Assembly: GCF_032854445.1 (NCBI RefSeq)
Contig: NC_088306.1
Coordinates: 14,129,386-14,193,385, forward strand
Source: Liolophura sinensis
Taxonomy: Eukaryota > Mollusca > Polyplacophora > Chitonida > Chitonidae
Direction: 5' to 3'
DNA length: 64,000 bases
In this document: positions 11,017-22,590 of the stretch, piece by piece
How the letters are laid out: the number at the start of each line of letters is the position of its first letter
Numbering within the stretch: the stretch's first letter is position 1
Notes under the pieces: model-generated
The model's database searches: none
The model's input: the letters and a program-made list of their open reading frames with translations, nothing else
What the model was told of the DNA's origin: nothing
Made by a program: the position numbers and the translations under genes

Positions 11017-12726
11017 CATTTAATTTAATTTTAGTTATTTAGGCCAAGGGGTGGAAACATATCCATACGACCACAGTCATTTTCTTCTGACGTGCTTAGT
11101 AACGGGATAAGGTTTTAATCAGGAATTATTACGAAGTCATAATATACGAGAAATTGTAAACACGATGACGCGTCATTCAGTCACGGTCTATAATGTTGGT
11201 CGATGTCGTATGGTTGAAAATATTCTTTAGTACGGCCTAAAACACCAATCAAATAAATTAATAAAAATAAAACGACACACTTTGTAAAACTTTGTATAAA
11301 ATACTCATATATACATTAGGTGTAGTGTTGAATTAACTGATGTATCAACAGTACTGTTTTGTATAAATGTACAACTACATGTATCTATCACATATACCCG
11401 CTACCCGCATATGGTCGCTACCCGCGCAGTGAAGGGAGATCTTTTCCATATGTATATGCATCCTCTGAAAACCGGGCCTACTTTCAATGTTTACAATCAA
11501 AGCGCCCTCTACCGAGGAAATCCCTGAACTAACATCGGGATTTGATGTGACAGCATTCAATGGAAAAGAAAACAAATTAAGTGGTCTTTGTTTTAGCGGA
11601 TAAAGGAACGACACACATGTTCTCTACAGCCTGAGGGAAATTATCTCACTGTCACGACTAAAATTCCAAAGTTAACTTGCTCTTCGCATCAACCATGGTT
11701 AACCACGCGACATCGCGATATTTATTACAGCTGAATGAAAATATGACTGACCTTCTTATATCCAGCGCTCACACACTCACGACAGCATACAGTAGTTTCA
11801 TCATTAATTTCTACCGGTGCGTCCTGATCAATTTTCACTGCTCACTGCGAAACTTTCCAGTGGAGTCACTGTAGCTACATCCACACAAGATCAGTGGCTA
11901 CACGGCCGCACGAGGATGGTATTTTCAATAAATGCAGCCTTTCCATCAGTGTTGTAACACCAAATTTTCGAGTCTAGCCATTATCATATGCTGTAGCTCT
12001 TCCTTTCAAACAAGATGTGGTTTTAAACCACACCGAGTGTTGAAACTTTGCTAGCATAATCCACGTCTCTCTCACGTGACGACAGAGCGTGAGAGGATAC
12101 CGTGGCGTAGGGGTTTGACAACGTGTCGTGCAGTGGCGGCCTTGTAATAGTCTAAGCTCGTGAATATTCATTATGCTGATTTATTTTAAGTTGTTTGAAA
12201 TTAAAACTAATGAAATAAATAGTTAAAGAACATAATCATCTTCGAGCTGAAGAAATTGTGCTCATTTATAGATGAACTACATTTTGTCGGTTCTCTAGTT
12301 GTAGCAAGTTGGATTACTGATTGATGAAAACCTGTTTGCATTTTGACAACTTATTACGCAATAAAGGTATATGATAAACAGAGTACCATAAATGTGCTTT
12401 TTCCGCGATGTTGTAGCAGCTCTCCTTGTCTGAGGTCGATGCGACAGGCCGGCCTCAGACAACTCGCGGATCTCGGATCACAGATTGTTATGGTAATCTC
12501 TATAAAAATCCACTATGTACTGGTATGAACACATCTCTACCCTGTATATATGTCAGCTGGGCTGATACTATCGCACATCCACCCTAGTCAAAAGGTATTG
12601 TCAAATGTGTATACCCTGAGCTGATTTAATAGTATATCAACTTTGGAGTAATATTATGGAATATCTAATCAGGCAAGCTATTAGCGAGATTGCTATTATC
12701 AAAAATCTTATCTGATATTATCACGT

Positions 12727-12958
12727 GCATGGGGCCTCCATGAGCCTCTCACTAATGCGGTCGCTGTGAATTCAAGTCCAGTTCATGCTGACTTCCTCTC
12801 TGACCGTACGTGGGAAGGTCTCGCAGCAGCCTGCTGATGGTCGTGGGTTGCCCCCCGGGCTCTTTCCGGTTCCTCCCCACCATAATGCTGCTCACCGTCG
12901 TGTAAGGGAAATATTCTTGAGTGGGGTGTAAAACATCAATGAAATAAATAAACAAATA
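12727..12958 (+). mobile_element. SINE family A, head internally deleted
   Basis: The copy starts 'ggggcctccatgagcctctc', so the A-box part of the tRNA-like head is missing while the B box ('gaattcaagtcc') and body remain. A perfect 11-bp target duplication (tattatcacgt) lies at 12716-12726 and 12959-12969. Confidence 0.88.
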
Positions 12959-14639
12959 TATTATCACGTAACCGTATTCGCTTTTAGTTCAGTTCTCCTT
13001 CATAAACTGCAAAAACAAAAATATGAAAATTGAAAAGGAAAAGAAAACAATCATGTACTAGAGAAAACTCAGCAAAGAAATGAGATGGAATAGGGGCATG
13101 CAAACATGTTTTTTTAGACATTTTCAAAAAAAAAAAAAAAACTCTAGTGTTGCCATAAAACGACAAGTCAAATATTTATTCATTTCAAAATTAAATAAAT
13201 CGGAATTCGCTTTTTCCTGCACGCCATTTATACGGTTCCGTAGTATTTCTGAAGGTTTCGTCTCTCTCCTGTCAGATGTAATGTAGAAATTATCTCCTGT
13301 CAAATAACATGGACTCTGACGAAACGTTGAAATCTCGCATACGTTCGGAGAGTAATTCATCAGAAGATAATGTCTTTGAACACACATTCCGTTATTTCCG
13401 GTATTAAGCTTTCCTGTCGGGCAGTTGTCGGAAGTCACACTCGACCCGCATTCTTTTCGAAAAGGCACGAATGAAAATCTACAATTTAAGACGTAGTTGT
13501 GTTCTTCATACCTATTATCTCAGAGTGCTTTCAATTGGACATAGTTTGTGACGAAATGCATCCTGGTAAATGAGTCGTTTCCGGGAGGTGAAAGTCATCT
13601 CTGTGTCATGCCGGATATGAAGCATATAAGCCTCAACGTACGGTATGATCTCTCCTGCTGAGTTACAAGCAGACCCACACTTCAGTGGCCGCTTGAATTG
13701 GTCTTTCTGGTATTCTCTAGGTGTGTAAGAGGAAATGTAACTTTCATCTCTTTTACTCTATTCAGACATTAAGCAGATTAGTAATTAACTTATCTCCTAA
13801 TGAAGAGAAGGTAACTTGTATCATTTCAAATGTAAACTGAAAGTGAAAGGGGTGAACCTACTAGGGCGTGAGCCATGATTGCGGCTTGTCAGGCCGAAAT
13901 TATAATCTTTCGGCCATAGCAGTGCAATCGGGTCCATGGTGGGCAAGATATGTATGCATTGTGCATGTGAGACACGATATAGCTGAAATATTACAAAGAT
14001 GGCGTTAAATCCTTCATTCCTTCATGTTAAGCTTAATCTGGTAGATAAATTCCACACTCTCACCCCCACTGAAAGTTTGTATTATACACACACCTGTATA
14101 AAACCTTACACCGATTTGATGATCTCCAGCATGTATTAGATGCAAGTAAGTATTGAATCAATCACTAATTTCCTTGGACACTCATCCAAACTGTGAACTA
14201 AATCATAAATCGTAAAGATCCTCATCGCCATATACTGGCAAATCAGTGATCTTAATTTTTTTGAGAAGTCATTGCTTGACAATTTAGTCACAACCTCTTG
14301 GGGAAAAAATCCTTTAAATTTCCTTTGAAAACAATCGCCATTCATTAATGACATTCGTATAGATACGGGGTCTGGAAAACTAGCCAGAATGTCTAGAAAA
14401 ACTCGACGGGATTTGTTAGAAAACCGATGAGGATTCCTTGTATATAATTTATAATTTATAGGAACATGAATCCAGCTTGTTTTGAAAAATAAAAATGACG
14501 ATTTAATTTTTTTTATTATTTATCCGTGATGTGGAGAAAAATGATGTCTCATGGGAAAATCAGTAATCATTTAAATGATATGAAGAAAACAATCGTGACT
14601 TTTATTCATGTAAAAGATATAAACTATTGTTCACCAAAT

Positions 14640-15118
14640 GATACGAAAGTCTTTCATGAATAAATGACATATTAAATGCACCAACAACTTTTGTTTATAA
14701 AACACTGCAAGGCAAATAACTCGATCAGGCTCTCTCTGAAACAAAACTTTTACCAGCATACATGACAGATTTACAACGTACAATGTACTCCAGTAAGTCT
14801 AAAAATAGATATTTTAATAACAAAATACATCTTTGAGACAACGTGTCGTGTGAATTCTCCGTAGTGAACTGTTGTACACTAAATGGTAATGATATGAAAA
14901 ACTTTTATGCATAAATTATCGACTAAATGTATCAATAACGTACGTTTCTTTGTTAATAAAACATTGCAACGCAAATAATTCTTTACACTCTCTGAAATCA
15001 GACTTTCAATGACATTAATGACGGATTTACAATGTACATAACTATATTTAAATGTAGATATTTTAATAACAAAATACCTCTTTGACCCAATTTTTCATGT
15101 TAATTCTCGGTAATATAC
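14640..15118. repeat. Diverged tandem duplication, about 249-bp period
   Basis: 'agatattttaataacaaaat' occurs at 14807 and 15056. Flanking blocks ('ataaaacactgcaaggcaaa' and 'ataaaacattgcaacgcaaa') keep the same spacing. It lies just downstream of the stop of the receptor at 15300-18728. Confidence 0.75.
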
Positions 15119-15299
15119 AATTAAATTGTGCGAGGCACAACTGAATGTTTACAACTCCGAGAAGCGTTTGGGTCACATATATGAGGTAAAAATGTATCTC
15201 AAGAAACAAGCTCGGTGCTCACAGCGCCTTGTCGATAGTGGCGGCATTACAGTAACGCATAAAATGGTACATTCTGAAATCCTGCTGTATACTAACCTG

Positions 15300-18200
15300 T
15301 CAAACGTCGGTTGCAATTTTGCTTATATTAATAACATCTGGCACTGGGCCTAAAGAATTATGGACGGCACTATCGGGTCCTCTCACCATAGCAACGGTCA
15401 ACTTTTGCCACCAATCAGCATCGCTTTGGCGTAAATATGCATGAGTGAGCAAGTACGTTTGAATGTCTTCCGGAAGGTCCATTATGTTTGTACCCTCTGA
15501 AAGAAGAACAATGAGAAAATTCCGGCGTTCGTTCACCGATATTCTATGTGCAGCGCGAAACACAAACATGCAAACGTCGTCTTGTGCGAACTGCTCGGAA
15601 AGCACCATGAGGACGTAGCGCGATTTTTGTAGTGACGCTACAATCAGGGCGTCCAAGGGTTCTCCAGGCAGGAAGTCGCGGTCGGGTACACACGTTATCC
15701 AATCGTTTACCTCGAGTTTTGCAGTCACGTGATTGGCCACCCAGTTCGAGTGCGCGTCACCACAGGCAACGTACACGTCGTAGCAGCACTGATGGTTTAC
15801 CTGCGGGATTGATTTTGCTACGCGCCTCTGCCAAGGTGCGAGTCTACCATGTTCCGTGTCTTCATCGAATGACCGAGCAGCCGTAGAATAGATTAGCTTG
15901 TCTCTCAAAAGCTTGTCAGTGTCCTTGATAGAGGATTGAGCGCGAAGAAAACGACGAAGTGATGCACCTTTTATCAGACTGCAGTTGAAGGACGGTCTTT
16001 TCAATATCACAATTCTGCTGGTACGTTGAGAGAGAGACAATTGCATCGCTCGCTCTAACCCAATCACACACAGCTCATCCTCAAAAAACTGAGCCGACAA
16101 AACAATGACGATTTTGGTTGAATTGTTTGTTAACAGCTCGATATTGTCATGGAACGACAGACCGACGTAGAAATCCTCCAAATGTAAAGCCAGAGACGTA
16201 AGCAAATGAGAATCACACAAGGGTTCAATCACGTTCTCTCGTGCCCATTCCCAGTCATTTGAAGCGGCTATTACAAATAGGTCAATCGCTTTGGCTTCGT
16301 GAGCCAGACCCTTATGTCTTAAGAAGCGCAAATTGAATCTGACAAAAAGCAAGGCTTTTATTTCCAGTCTGAAGCGATAGAGTACTGCAGCTAAGACAAG
16401 TGCTACAGCAGTCACGAAGCAAATATACAGAGTTATATCTCGCTTCCAGTCAGTATTCTTCGGACAGGTGAAGTCTTCGTCAGGGACTTCGACGATCTTA
16501 AAGAGTTTATCTTCTGTTACAGCACATGTTAAATTGCTCCATTCTTCGATGGTCTCTCTCTTCGCCACCAACCATTGTTTCATCCACGCCGTCTTACAGT
16601 CGCATCGAATATGATTGTCTGTTAGCTGCGCATGCGTAAGTTTCAGTGATTGTATCCCGCGTGGCAGTGAAGTGAGGAGGTTGTGCTTTAGGTTAAGGAA
16701 CCGCAAATTTGGCATCATTTCAAAGAACTCGTCTGTTATCGAGGAAATTTGGTTGTACGACAAATCCAGTTCTATCAATCTATTTCGATATTCTATTCTT
16801 CCGAGAGTAGTGACGTTGTTGTTGTTTAGTCTAATTTTGATTGTATCCGAGGGAATCTCGTTTGGAAATGACGTGTGCAGGCCTCGTGAGCAATCCAGCA
16901 TGAGATCACTCCTGTTATAGAAGGTATAACACTTGCATCCACTAGGGCACTTGGTCGAATTTGTCGGACACGTGAGATCGCTAGGGTTTAAATCAAGTAC
17001 AAGTTTACCTTCGTGCTCAGGTGGACTGGTACAGCGGATCTCCTTAAACAGGTATTCAGTGCCGTCGAAATTACCTTTCGAGCGTTCAGAGCTCACGTAG
17101 TAGATGAAAGGTGACAAATGACAAGAACACTCAATGGGATTCTCTCTCACATCAAGATGATAATAAACAAGAAGTAAACGATACTGTTCCATATCAAACA
17201 TCGGTATACTGGTGATTCCATTGTCTTTCAAGTTGATGAACTTCTTATATGGCTTGGTTCTCTTAAATCGATGAGTGCTTTCGCGGTCCGCAGATATAAA
17301 CGAAGACCTGTCTCCAACCCCAGACAAAAAGATCTCCTTCGGAACTTGGGCGAGTGTTTCGTTTAACGTTTCCAGCGAAATCTGGCAACCTGTTAAATCG
17401 ACTTTAGCAATATTTGTAGTGAAGACATCTAACGGAATTTCCCTCAAGGGATTGTGACTCAGGACGACTTCGTTTAAGGCGACTGTGTCCTTTGGAAAGC
17501 TGTCGGATGACACATCCTCCAGTAAGTTGTTTTCCAAATGTAGTTTTTCTAGTTTTAACAAAGCTTGAAACGTTGCTGACTCAATGCCTGTCAGTTTGTT
17601 GTTATTGAGGACCAAACTTTCCAGCTCTGGAAGATTGTTAAATGTCGTCCTGCTTAAAGATATCAAATTATTCTTGGCCAAATTGATCTCTCGGACTTCC
17701 TTCAAACCGTTGTGATTGAGTATTTCGGGACGAATCATTGTCAGATTGTTCATGCTTAGGTCCAGTTTTTGTAATCCAGTGACGTTAGCTAATGTGTCAT
17801 CGTCGATGTCTACAAGACCAGTGTCCCGCAAGGAAAGCAACTGAATCCAGCCATGGAATCTTCGACCGTGTAGATTTCGAAGGGGGTTATGTTCCAGATG
17901 AAAAGACCTTCGAAACAGATTTGGTGCTACGTTGATGCCTACTGCAGTTGTGTACTTTGTGTTGAAAATATTCGTGCGAGACAGATTTCGAGGTAGCTCC
18001 ATCGAATCCTGAAACCACGGAAACTGTGGTGGTGGCTCCGTTAAGAAATTCTGCGCCAGATCTAAAGTCTGAAGGCGGGGCATCCTGGAAGAAAAATCAG
18101 ATGGGAGTCTGTGGATTGACATGTTGTGGAATGCGACTTCTGCCATCGACATGAAAACATCTGGTCGAGGAAATAACGTTTCTATCCTGTTAGTACTGTT

Positions 18201-18728
18201 TGTATTGGTCAAATACAAGGAAACGACTTTCTTCAGGCCTGGAAATGTCTGGTTCAAGTCCATGCCACGGCCCGTGGGCAACAACTCCGTATTAATTCCT
18301 GTTATGACCCTTAAATCGTACATTTGTCCCAGCCAGTTCATGTCGTCTATACCGACCTTGCAGTTGTGAATTTGAACTTGTAGGACGCTTTTCGTGTAAC
18401 CAATCAAATTAGGCCCTTCAAAAGCCACTCTTTGACGCCTCATGCATTTCAAAACTAGCGCGATGTGGTTTATTGTATCCCCAGGTCCTTCCGGGTAGCA
18501 CAACGACAAAGCGTCCCCCATGTCAACCCAACAGTCACGTGACGTGTTGTTTTTAAATAAGGCTCCCTCACTTATGGCCACGGGCACCTTGTTTCCGTGT
18601 ACATGGTAAAATGAAGCGGGAAGGATTCTACATTTGAGCTTATCCTCACATTTTGGAAGAGATTCACCGTTCTGAGCTTCAGTCATTGAAAGTAGTGATA
18701 TCAACACAGATATGGTGACCGCCCACAT
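15300..18728 (-). CDS. Twin-TIR Toll-like receptor B (single coding exon)
   Basis: This 1142-residue receptor has the same architecture as the one at 2617-6252. It has a signal peptide (1-18, cleavage near TEA/QN), LRRs from about 195 to 530, an LRRCT (NPIECSC at 530), an LRRNT (CPSGCKCY at 594), a short LRR block (625-705) and a second LRRCT (CDCKTAW at 709). The membrane helix is about 764-786. TIR1 spans about 813-974, with DLFVIAASND at box 1, LEDFYVGLS at box 2 (no BB-loop proline) and PW at 965. TIR2 (981-1112) keeps CYDVYVACGD, the canonical RDFLPG at 1017 and DWWQKL at 1105. The two receptors are clearly paralogous but diverged along their whole length, so this is an old duplication. 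The ATG lies just inside an exon whose acceptor is at 18750-18751 (TTTGTTTTAG), implying a separate leader exon. The sequence gives no evidence on ligand or adaptor. Confidence 0.95.
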   Translation of the reverse strand: MWAVTISVLISLLSMTEAQNGESLPKCEDKLKCRILPASFYHVHGNKVPVAISEGALFKNNTSRDCWVDMGDALSLCYPEGPGDTINHIALVLKCMRRQRVAFEGPNLIGYTKSVLQVQIHNCKVGIDDMNWLGQMYDLRVITGINTELLPTGRGMDLNQTFPGLKKVVSLYLTNTNSTNRIETLFPRPDVFMSMAEVAFHNMSIHRLPSDFSSRMPRLQTLDLAQNFLTEPPPQFPWFQDSMELPRNLSRTNIFNTKYTTAVGINVAPNLFRRSFHLEHNPLRNLHGRRFHGWIQLLSLRDTGLVDIDDDTLANVTGLQKLDLSMNNLTMIRPEILNHNGLKEVREINLAKNNLISLSRTTFNNLPELESLVLNNNKLTGIESATFQALLKLEKLHLENNLLEDVSSDSFPKDTVALNEVVLSHNPLREIPLDVFTTNIAKVDLTGCQISLETLNETLAQVPKEIFLSGVGDRSSFISADRESTHRFKRTKPYKKFINLKDNGITSIPMFDMEQYRLLLVYYHLDVRENPIECSCHLSPFIYYVSSERSKGNFDGTEYLFKEIRCTSPPEHEGKLVLDLNPSDLTCPTNSTKCPSGCKCYTFYNRSDLMLDCSRGLHTSFPNEIPSDTIKIRLNNNNVTTLGRIEYRNRLIELDLSYNQISSITDEFFEMMPNLRFLNLKHNLLTSLPRGIQSLKLTHAQLTDNHIRCDCKTAWMKQWLVAKRETIEEWSNLTCAVTEDKLFKIVEVPDEDFTCPKNTDWKRDITLYICFVTAVALVLAAVLYRFRLEIKALLFVRFNLRFLRHKGLAHEAKAIDLFVIAASNDWEWARENVIEPLCDSHLLTSLALHLEDFYVGLSFHDNIELLTNNSTKIVIVLSAQFFEDELCVIGLERAMQLSLSQRTSRIVILKRPSFNCSLIKGASLRRFLRAQSSIKDTDKLLRDKLIYSTAARSFDEDTEHGRLAPWQRRVAKSIPQVNHQCCYDVYVACGDAHSNWVANHVTAKLEVNDWITCVPDRDFLPGEPLDALIVASLQKSRYVLMVLSEQFAQDDVCMFVFRAAHRISVNERRNFLIVLLSEGTNIMDLPEDIQTYLLTHAYLRQSDADWWQKLTVAMVRGPDSAVHNSLGPVPDVINISKIATDV

Positions 18729-18943
18729 GTTTTAACACTTTCTTCCGTCCTAAAACAAAGATATGAAAACATGAGTTAAAACAGGCTTTACGTTATATAC
18801 TCTACATATTGATTCAGTATTTAAATCACACCATTCTTTCATTCTTTTATATTGTTTAGATGTTTGAGAAAAATTTAGATGAATTCAAATAAAAGTAATG
18901 GCAATCTAAAGCACTATTAAATCAATTTACATAACACAGCCCC

Positions 18944-19008
18944 TAATTTTCCCCAAACATTATGCTGGTCGAAGTTATGAGATGTTCTTGAGTACAGCGT
19001 AAAATACC
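18944..19008 (+). mobile_element. SINE family A relic beside the palindrome
   Basis: A strongly decayed tail ('cattatgctggtcgaagtta', 'cttgagtacagcgtaaaata') ends two bases before the left arm of the perfect inverted repeat at 19011. Confidence 0.6.
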
Positions 19009-19010
19009 AG

Positions 19011-19181
19011 TCTTTCTCTTACTCATTGATAGATTTAATAAGATATCAGACGTATGTTATAACAAAATATCTGTCGACAACGATGGCCCAACTAATTCTG
19101 AAATATATATATCGTCGACAGATATTTTGTTATAACATACGTCTGATATCTTATTAAATCTATCAATGAGTAAGAGAAAGA
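19011..19181. repeat. Perfect 68-bp inverted repeat (hairpin), upstream of receptor B
   Basis: Bases 19011-19078 are the exact reverse complement of 19114-19181, with a 35-base spacer. The arms start at 'tctttctcttactcattgat' and end at 'atctgtcgac'. It lies 283-453 bases upstream of the ATG of the receptor at 15300-18728 and beyond its leader acceptor, so it is in the leader intron or promoter. Confidence 0.95.
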
Positions 19182-19953
19182 GTTATACTTGAAACAGGCC
19201 ATATTCAAGACTATTTCACTAAGGGTTGGCGATCTGACTAATGACTGGAAGAAACCAGGCTTAAAACTTCTATTAGACCCCTTCTGACAAAAGCCACAAC
19301 TGAACCAGCGTCACTAGCTGGATTCGAACTCTTGATTTTACATGCCAAGACCTGTATGTTCGTCTCTGGACAGGACCCAATATACAACTCGCTTAATTAG
19401 GACTCTTTAATATAACCTGAAAATGTGGAAAAATATCGTTCTTACCTGTAATATAGTATTGTGTATTACATTCTTTCGTTGTCACCTTTCTGTCGCGCCA
19501 AACGCTCAGTCTAGCCCCCTATCATATCAGATCGGGTCTAAAGTTTTCTGCTGATGCCTAGGTCCAGAAAGTCGTCTGATCTACCACCTCTACTAGGATA
19601 GGAAAATACGACCGCTTTTGTAGAGACCAGCATGTGCTATACCGGTTATCTAGTACTGTCAATCATACTTATATAGCCAAGGCGGATATAGAGGCCACGT
19701 ATTCAGCTTAACTATGGCAGCCGCGACATGACACATTACCAGGAATTTACCGTGGAGTCCATTGAGACAGGTCACCATAGCCGACATAACTCCTGCAAGA
19801 CGATCAGGTGTTCGGTTTTAGTTCGGTTTCTTCCGTTAAAGCTGGGAACAATCAGGGCGTAAAGTTTTGCATTTCGACAAGTCTGATATCAGCATTTAAC
19901 ACGTTGTTTTTAAGCATAGGTCTTATGACAATAAATCCTGTCATCATTTCATT

Positions 19954-20740
19954 GTGCCTGTCAGTTATTGTGTTGTTGCTCGTTTTACATACACGTGATA
20001 TACACGTATTTGTGACCACTTTAATGTGCCTGTCAGTTATTGTGTTGTTGCGCGGTTTACATACACGTGACAACACACGTACCTGCGATCACTTCAATTT
20101 ATTTATTTATTTGATTGGTGTTTTACGCCGTACTCAAGAATATTTCACTTATACGACGGCGGCCAGCATTATGGTGGGTGGAAACCGGGCAGAGCCCGGG
20201 GGAAACCCACAACCATCCGCAGGTTGCTATCACACCTTCCCACGTACGGCCGAAGAGGAAGCCAGCATGAGCTGGACTTGAACTCACAGCGACCGCATTG
20301 GTGAGAGACTCCTGGGTCATTACGCTGCGCTAGCGCGCTAACCAACAGAGCCACGGAGGCCCCGCGATCACTTTAATGTGCCTGTCAGTTATTGAGTTGT
20401 TGCTCCGTTTACATACACGTGACATACACGTTCATGTGATCACTTTATTGTGCCTGTCAGGTGTTGTGTTGTTCGGTTTACATATACGTGCCATACACGT
20501 ACGTGTGATCATTTTATCGTGCCTGTCAGTTATTACGTTGTTGTACGGTTTACATACACGTGCCATACACGTATATGTGATCACTTTATTATGCCTGTCA
20601 GTTATTGTGTCGTTGCTCCGTTTACATACACGTCACATACACATACTTGTGATCACTTTAATGTACCTGTTATTGTTATGTTGCCCGATGTACATACACG
20701 TGACCGACGTACCTCTTTTCCCGATGTTATGAGTTGCTGA
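19954..20740. repeat. 72-bp minisatellite, split by a SINE
   Basis: Seven units of 'gtgcctgtcagttattgtgt' plus 'tgttgctccgtttacataca' plus 'cgtgacatacacgtacatgt' plus 'gatcactttaat'. Unit starts are at 19954, 20026, 20378, 20450, 20519, 20591 and 20663. Most units carry a CACGTG palindrome. The SINE at 20098-20363 sits at a unit boundary. Open frames here have a 24-residue period and are repeat artefacts. Confidence 0.9.
20098..20363 (-). mobile_element. SINE family A, full length, inside a minisatellite
   Basis: A complete copy, head at the right (A box 'aaccaacagagcca' complement, B box 'ggacttgaactc' complement) and ATTT tail at the left. It is flanked by a 13-bp duplication, gcgatcacttcaa at 20085 and gcgatcactttaa at 20364. 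It splits the 72-bp array. Confidence 0.92.
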
Positions 20741-22097
20741 TTACATAATAATATGTATTAATTTTTGATTTGTCGTCACTTGTCTGGGTTTAATTTTCAA
20801 AAGACTACCAGTGTTTATTTTTAACTGATTTAACAGTGGATGAAATCAGCCCTGCGGAGCCGCAAAAGTGACATGGTGAGAAAAAAAAACAGTTTGGAAG
20901 AGAAAACAATTGACATGGTGAAATAAAATTTTTTTGTAAGAGAAAATGTTTTTATTAACAACCGACTTGCCCCGAGTTGATGCTATTCGTAACGTCGGGC
21001 ATCGCTAGCTTGATAAATGAAGATGTTGAGATTGAAAGATGTCAACTATAAAAGGCAGGACTGCATGTTGTACTTTGTATTTTATTTTTATTTAGTCCAT
21101 ATATGGTTCTTTGAAATCTCTTTATTAACAAGCTGTCTCGTTGACAATGGAGATGCATTTGCGCGGGTGAAAACAAGTCGGTCTATAGGCTGAGGGATGG
21201 ACTCTTTTTTTCTGTTAATCTGTCACTGTTTCTGTACAGACCTAGTTATGCTCTCGTCATGCGAAGTCGTAGTATAGGCCTAACAGTGTAGTTTCACAAG
21301 CTCTTGCAGCCTGCAGCTTGATCTATTTTAAACAGATTGGAATTAACCTCTGTAGGTGATCAGGTCAGTTGTTAAGTATCTAGGACGTAATTTTATAGTT
21401 CAGAATTCCTTGCATTTTGTGTTGGATTATTGTGTTGAAAACGGGTGATAATAAATCATCTTTTCATTCAAAAATTCTACTTATTCTGAATCTGTTAATG
21501 TGATAATAAATATTGCATTGTGTGTTGGGTTATTCTCGATCAGGTATCATGCTGTCTTTAAGTGTCCGTTTCAAGTTTCTTCTTTTCTCTTTATTTCATT
21601 TATCGGCAGCATATCCCTGGTGACCTTGGTGACAACTTGAAATTTTAAACACGGACCAAATTTGTCTGATTCGAATAACGCACTTTCTTTGGTTTAATGG
21701 CGCATCTTTGGCATACTAGTATTTTTCTATCAACCTTGATTTTCGTGACTCTGAATTCGGCAACCGAGTGGCTAAAATTTAAAACGCATCTGTTCTATAT
21801 TGCAAAAGTTACGATTCTAACAAATTGTTGAGCTGACATTTTAAAAGTTAACTTTTGAAAGAGACGTGCTGCGGCATACGACTTTACATCTGCGTGGTAA
21901 CTAAAAATTGCCTTGAAATGATCCTTAAGGCGCATGCCTTTCAAGCAACAGGAGGCCGGTTGAAACCCCTCCGTGGATAGGGAATCTGTATTTTGTGAGT
22001 CTTGCTGACAGTAAGCGATTAACTCTGCTTGTGTGGCCATTTGTGCTGTCAGCCGTTAGTTGAAGACCTCTTTGTTCATGGGCATATACATGGGAGA

Positions 22098-22437
22098 GTT
22101 CTTCCGTATAACTTCGCTTCGGGAGCGGTAGATCTAGGATCAATCCTGGGTAGAGTCACACATAATGCCGTAAAAGAGAAAGTTGTAACTTCCTCGCTTG
22201 GCGTTCAGAGGGAAGGGGATAGTGCAACGACTGGTTGACCCATAATGGTATAATGGCTCGGGCAGAGCGGCTTACTTGCCTTCATTCGGTAAGTCGTCTC
22301 AGTGAAGCAACACTAGATAAAAGAGAGGTGGAAATCCGTTCTGCAACAAGGAGGCACATTACATGCACATACTTCTTCGTCGTTATATGTCTGAAAAATT
22401 GTTAAGTACGACGTTAAACCCCAAACACTCACTCATT
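22098..22437 (+). mobile_element. Interspersed repeat family B, near full length
   Basis: It starts with a B-box-like stretch ('gtagatctaggatcaatcct'), passes through 'ggaagttgtaacttcctc'-like and 'ggcagagcggcttacttgcc' motifs, and ends in 'aattgttaagtacgacgtta' plus 'aaccccaaacactcactcat'. At least four other copies in this window share the same order, so it is a second SINE-like family. Confidence 0.82.
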
Positions 22438-22489
22438 CTTCCGTAACATGTCAAGGTCAGTCAAAGGAACGGCTCGCCCATTTTGTCCA

Positions 22490-22590
22490 TCCATAATTTT
22501 TACCGCCATTTCATAAATGTAGAATTCATGAGTACGGCGTAAAACTGCAATTTTATAAATGAAGAATTCATGAATATGGCTTAAAACAAT
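22490..22590 (+). mobile_element. SINE family A relic with duplicated 3' segment
   Basis: The motif 'ataaatgtagaattcatgag' to 'acggcgtaaaactgcaa' is followed by a second decayed copy ('ataaatgaagaattcatgaa'). It lies directly after a family B element. Confidence 0.55.

Larger units (their letters stand above)
6253..15299. other. Intergenic or leader-intron region between the two receptors
   Basis: It contains the family B foldback, the MITE-like element, one full and several broken family A SINEs, a family C copy, another SINE-like tail near 13870-14030 ('aagatggcgttaaatccttc') and the 249-bp tandem duplication. No coding sequence was recognised in 7260-7857, 9666-10905, 11263-12715 or 14031-14640. 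The leader exon of receptor A should lie somewhere in here but cannot be placed. Confidence 0.6.

Noticed and set aside
20376-20740. Open frames with a 24-residue repeat
   Set aside because: By-products of the 72-bp array; all frames are open and nothing protein-like is conserved.
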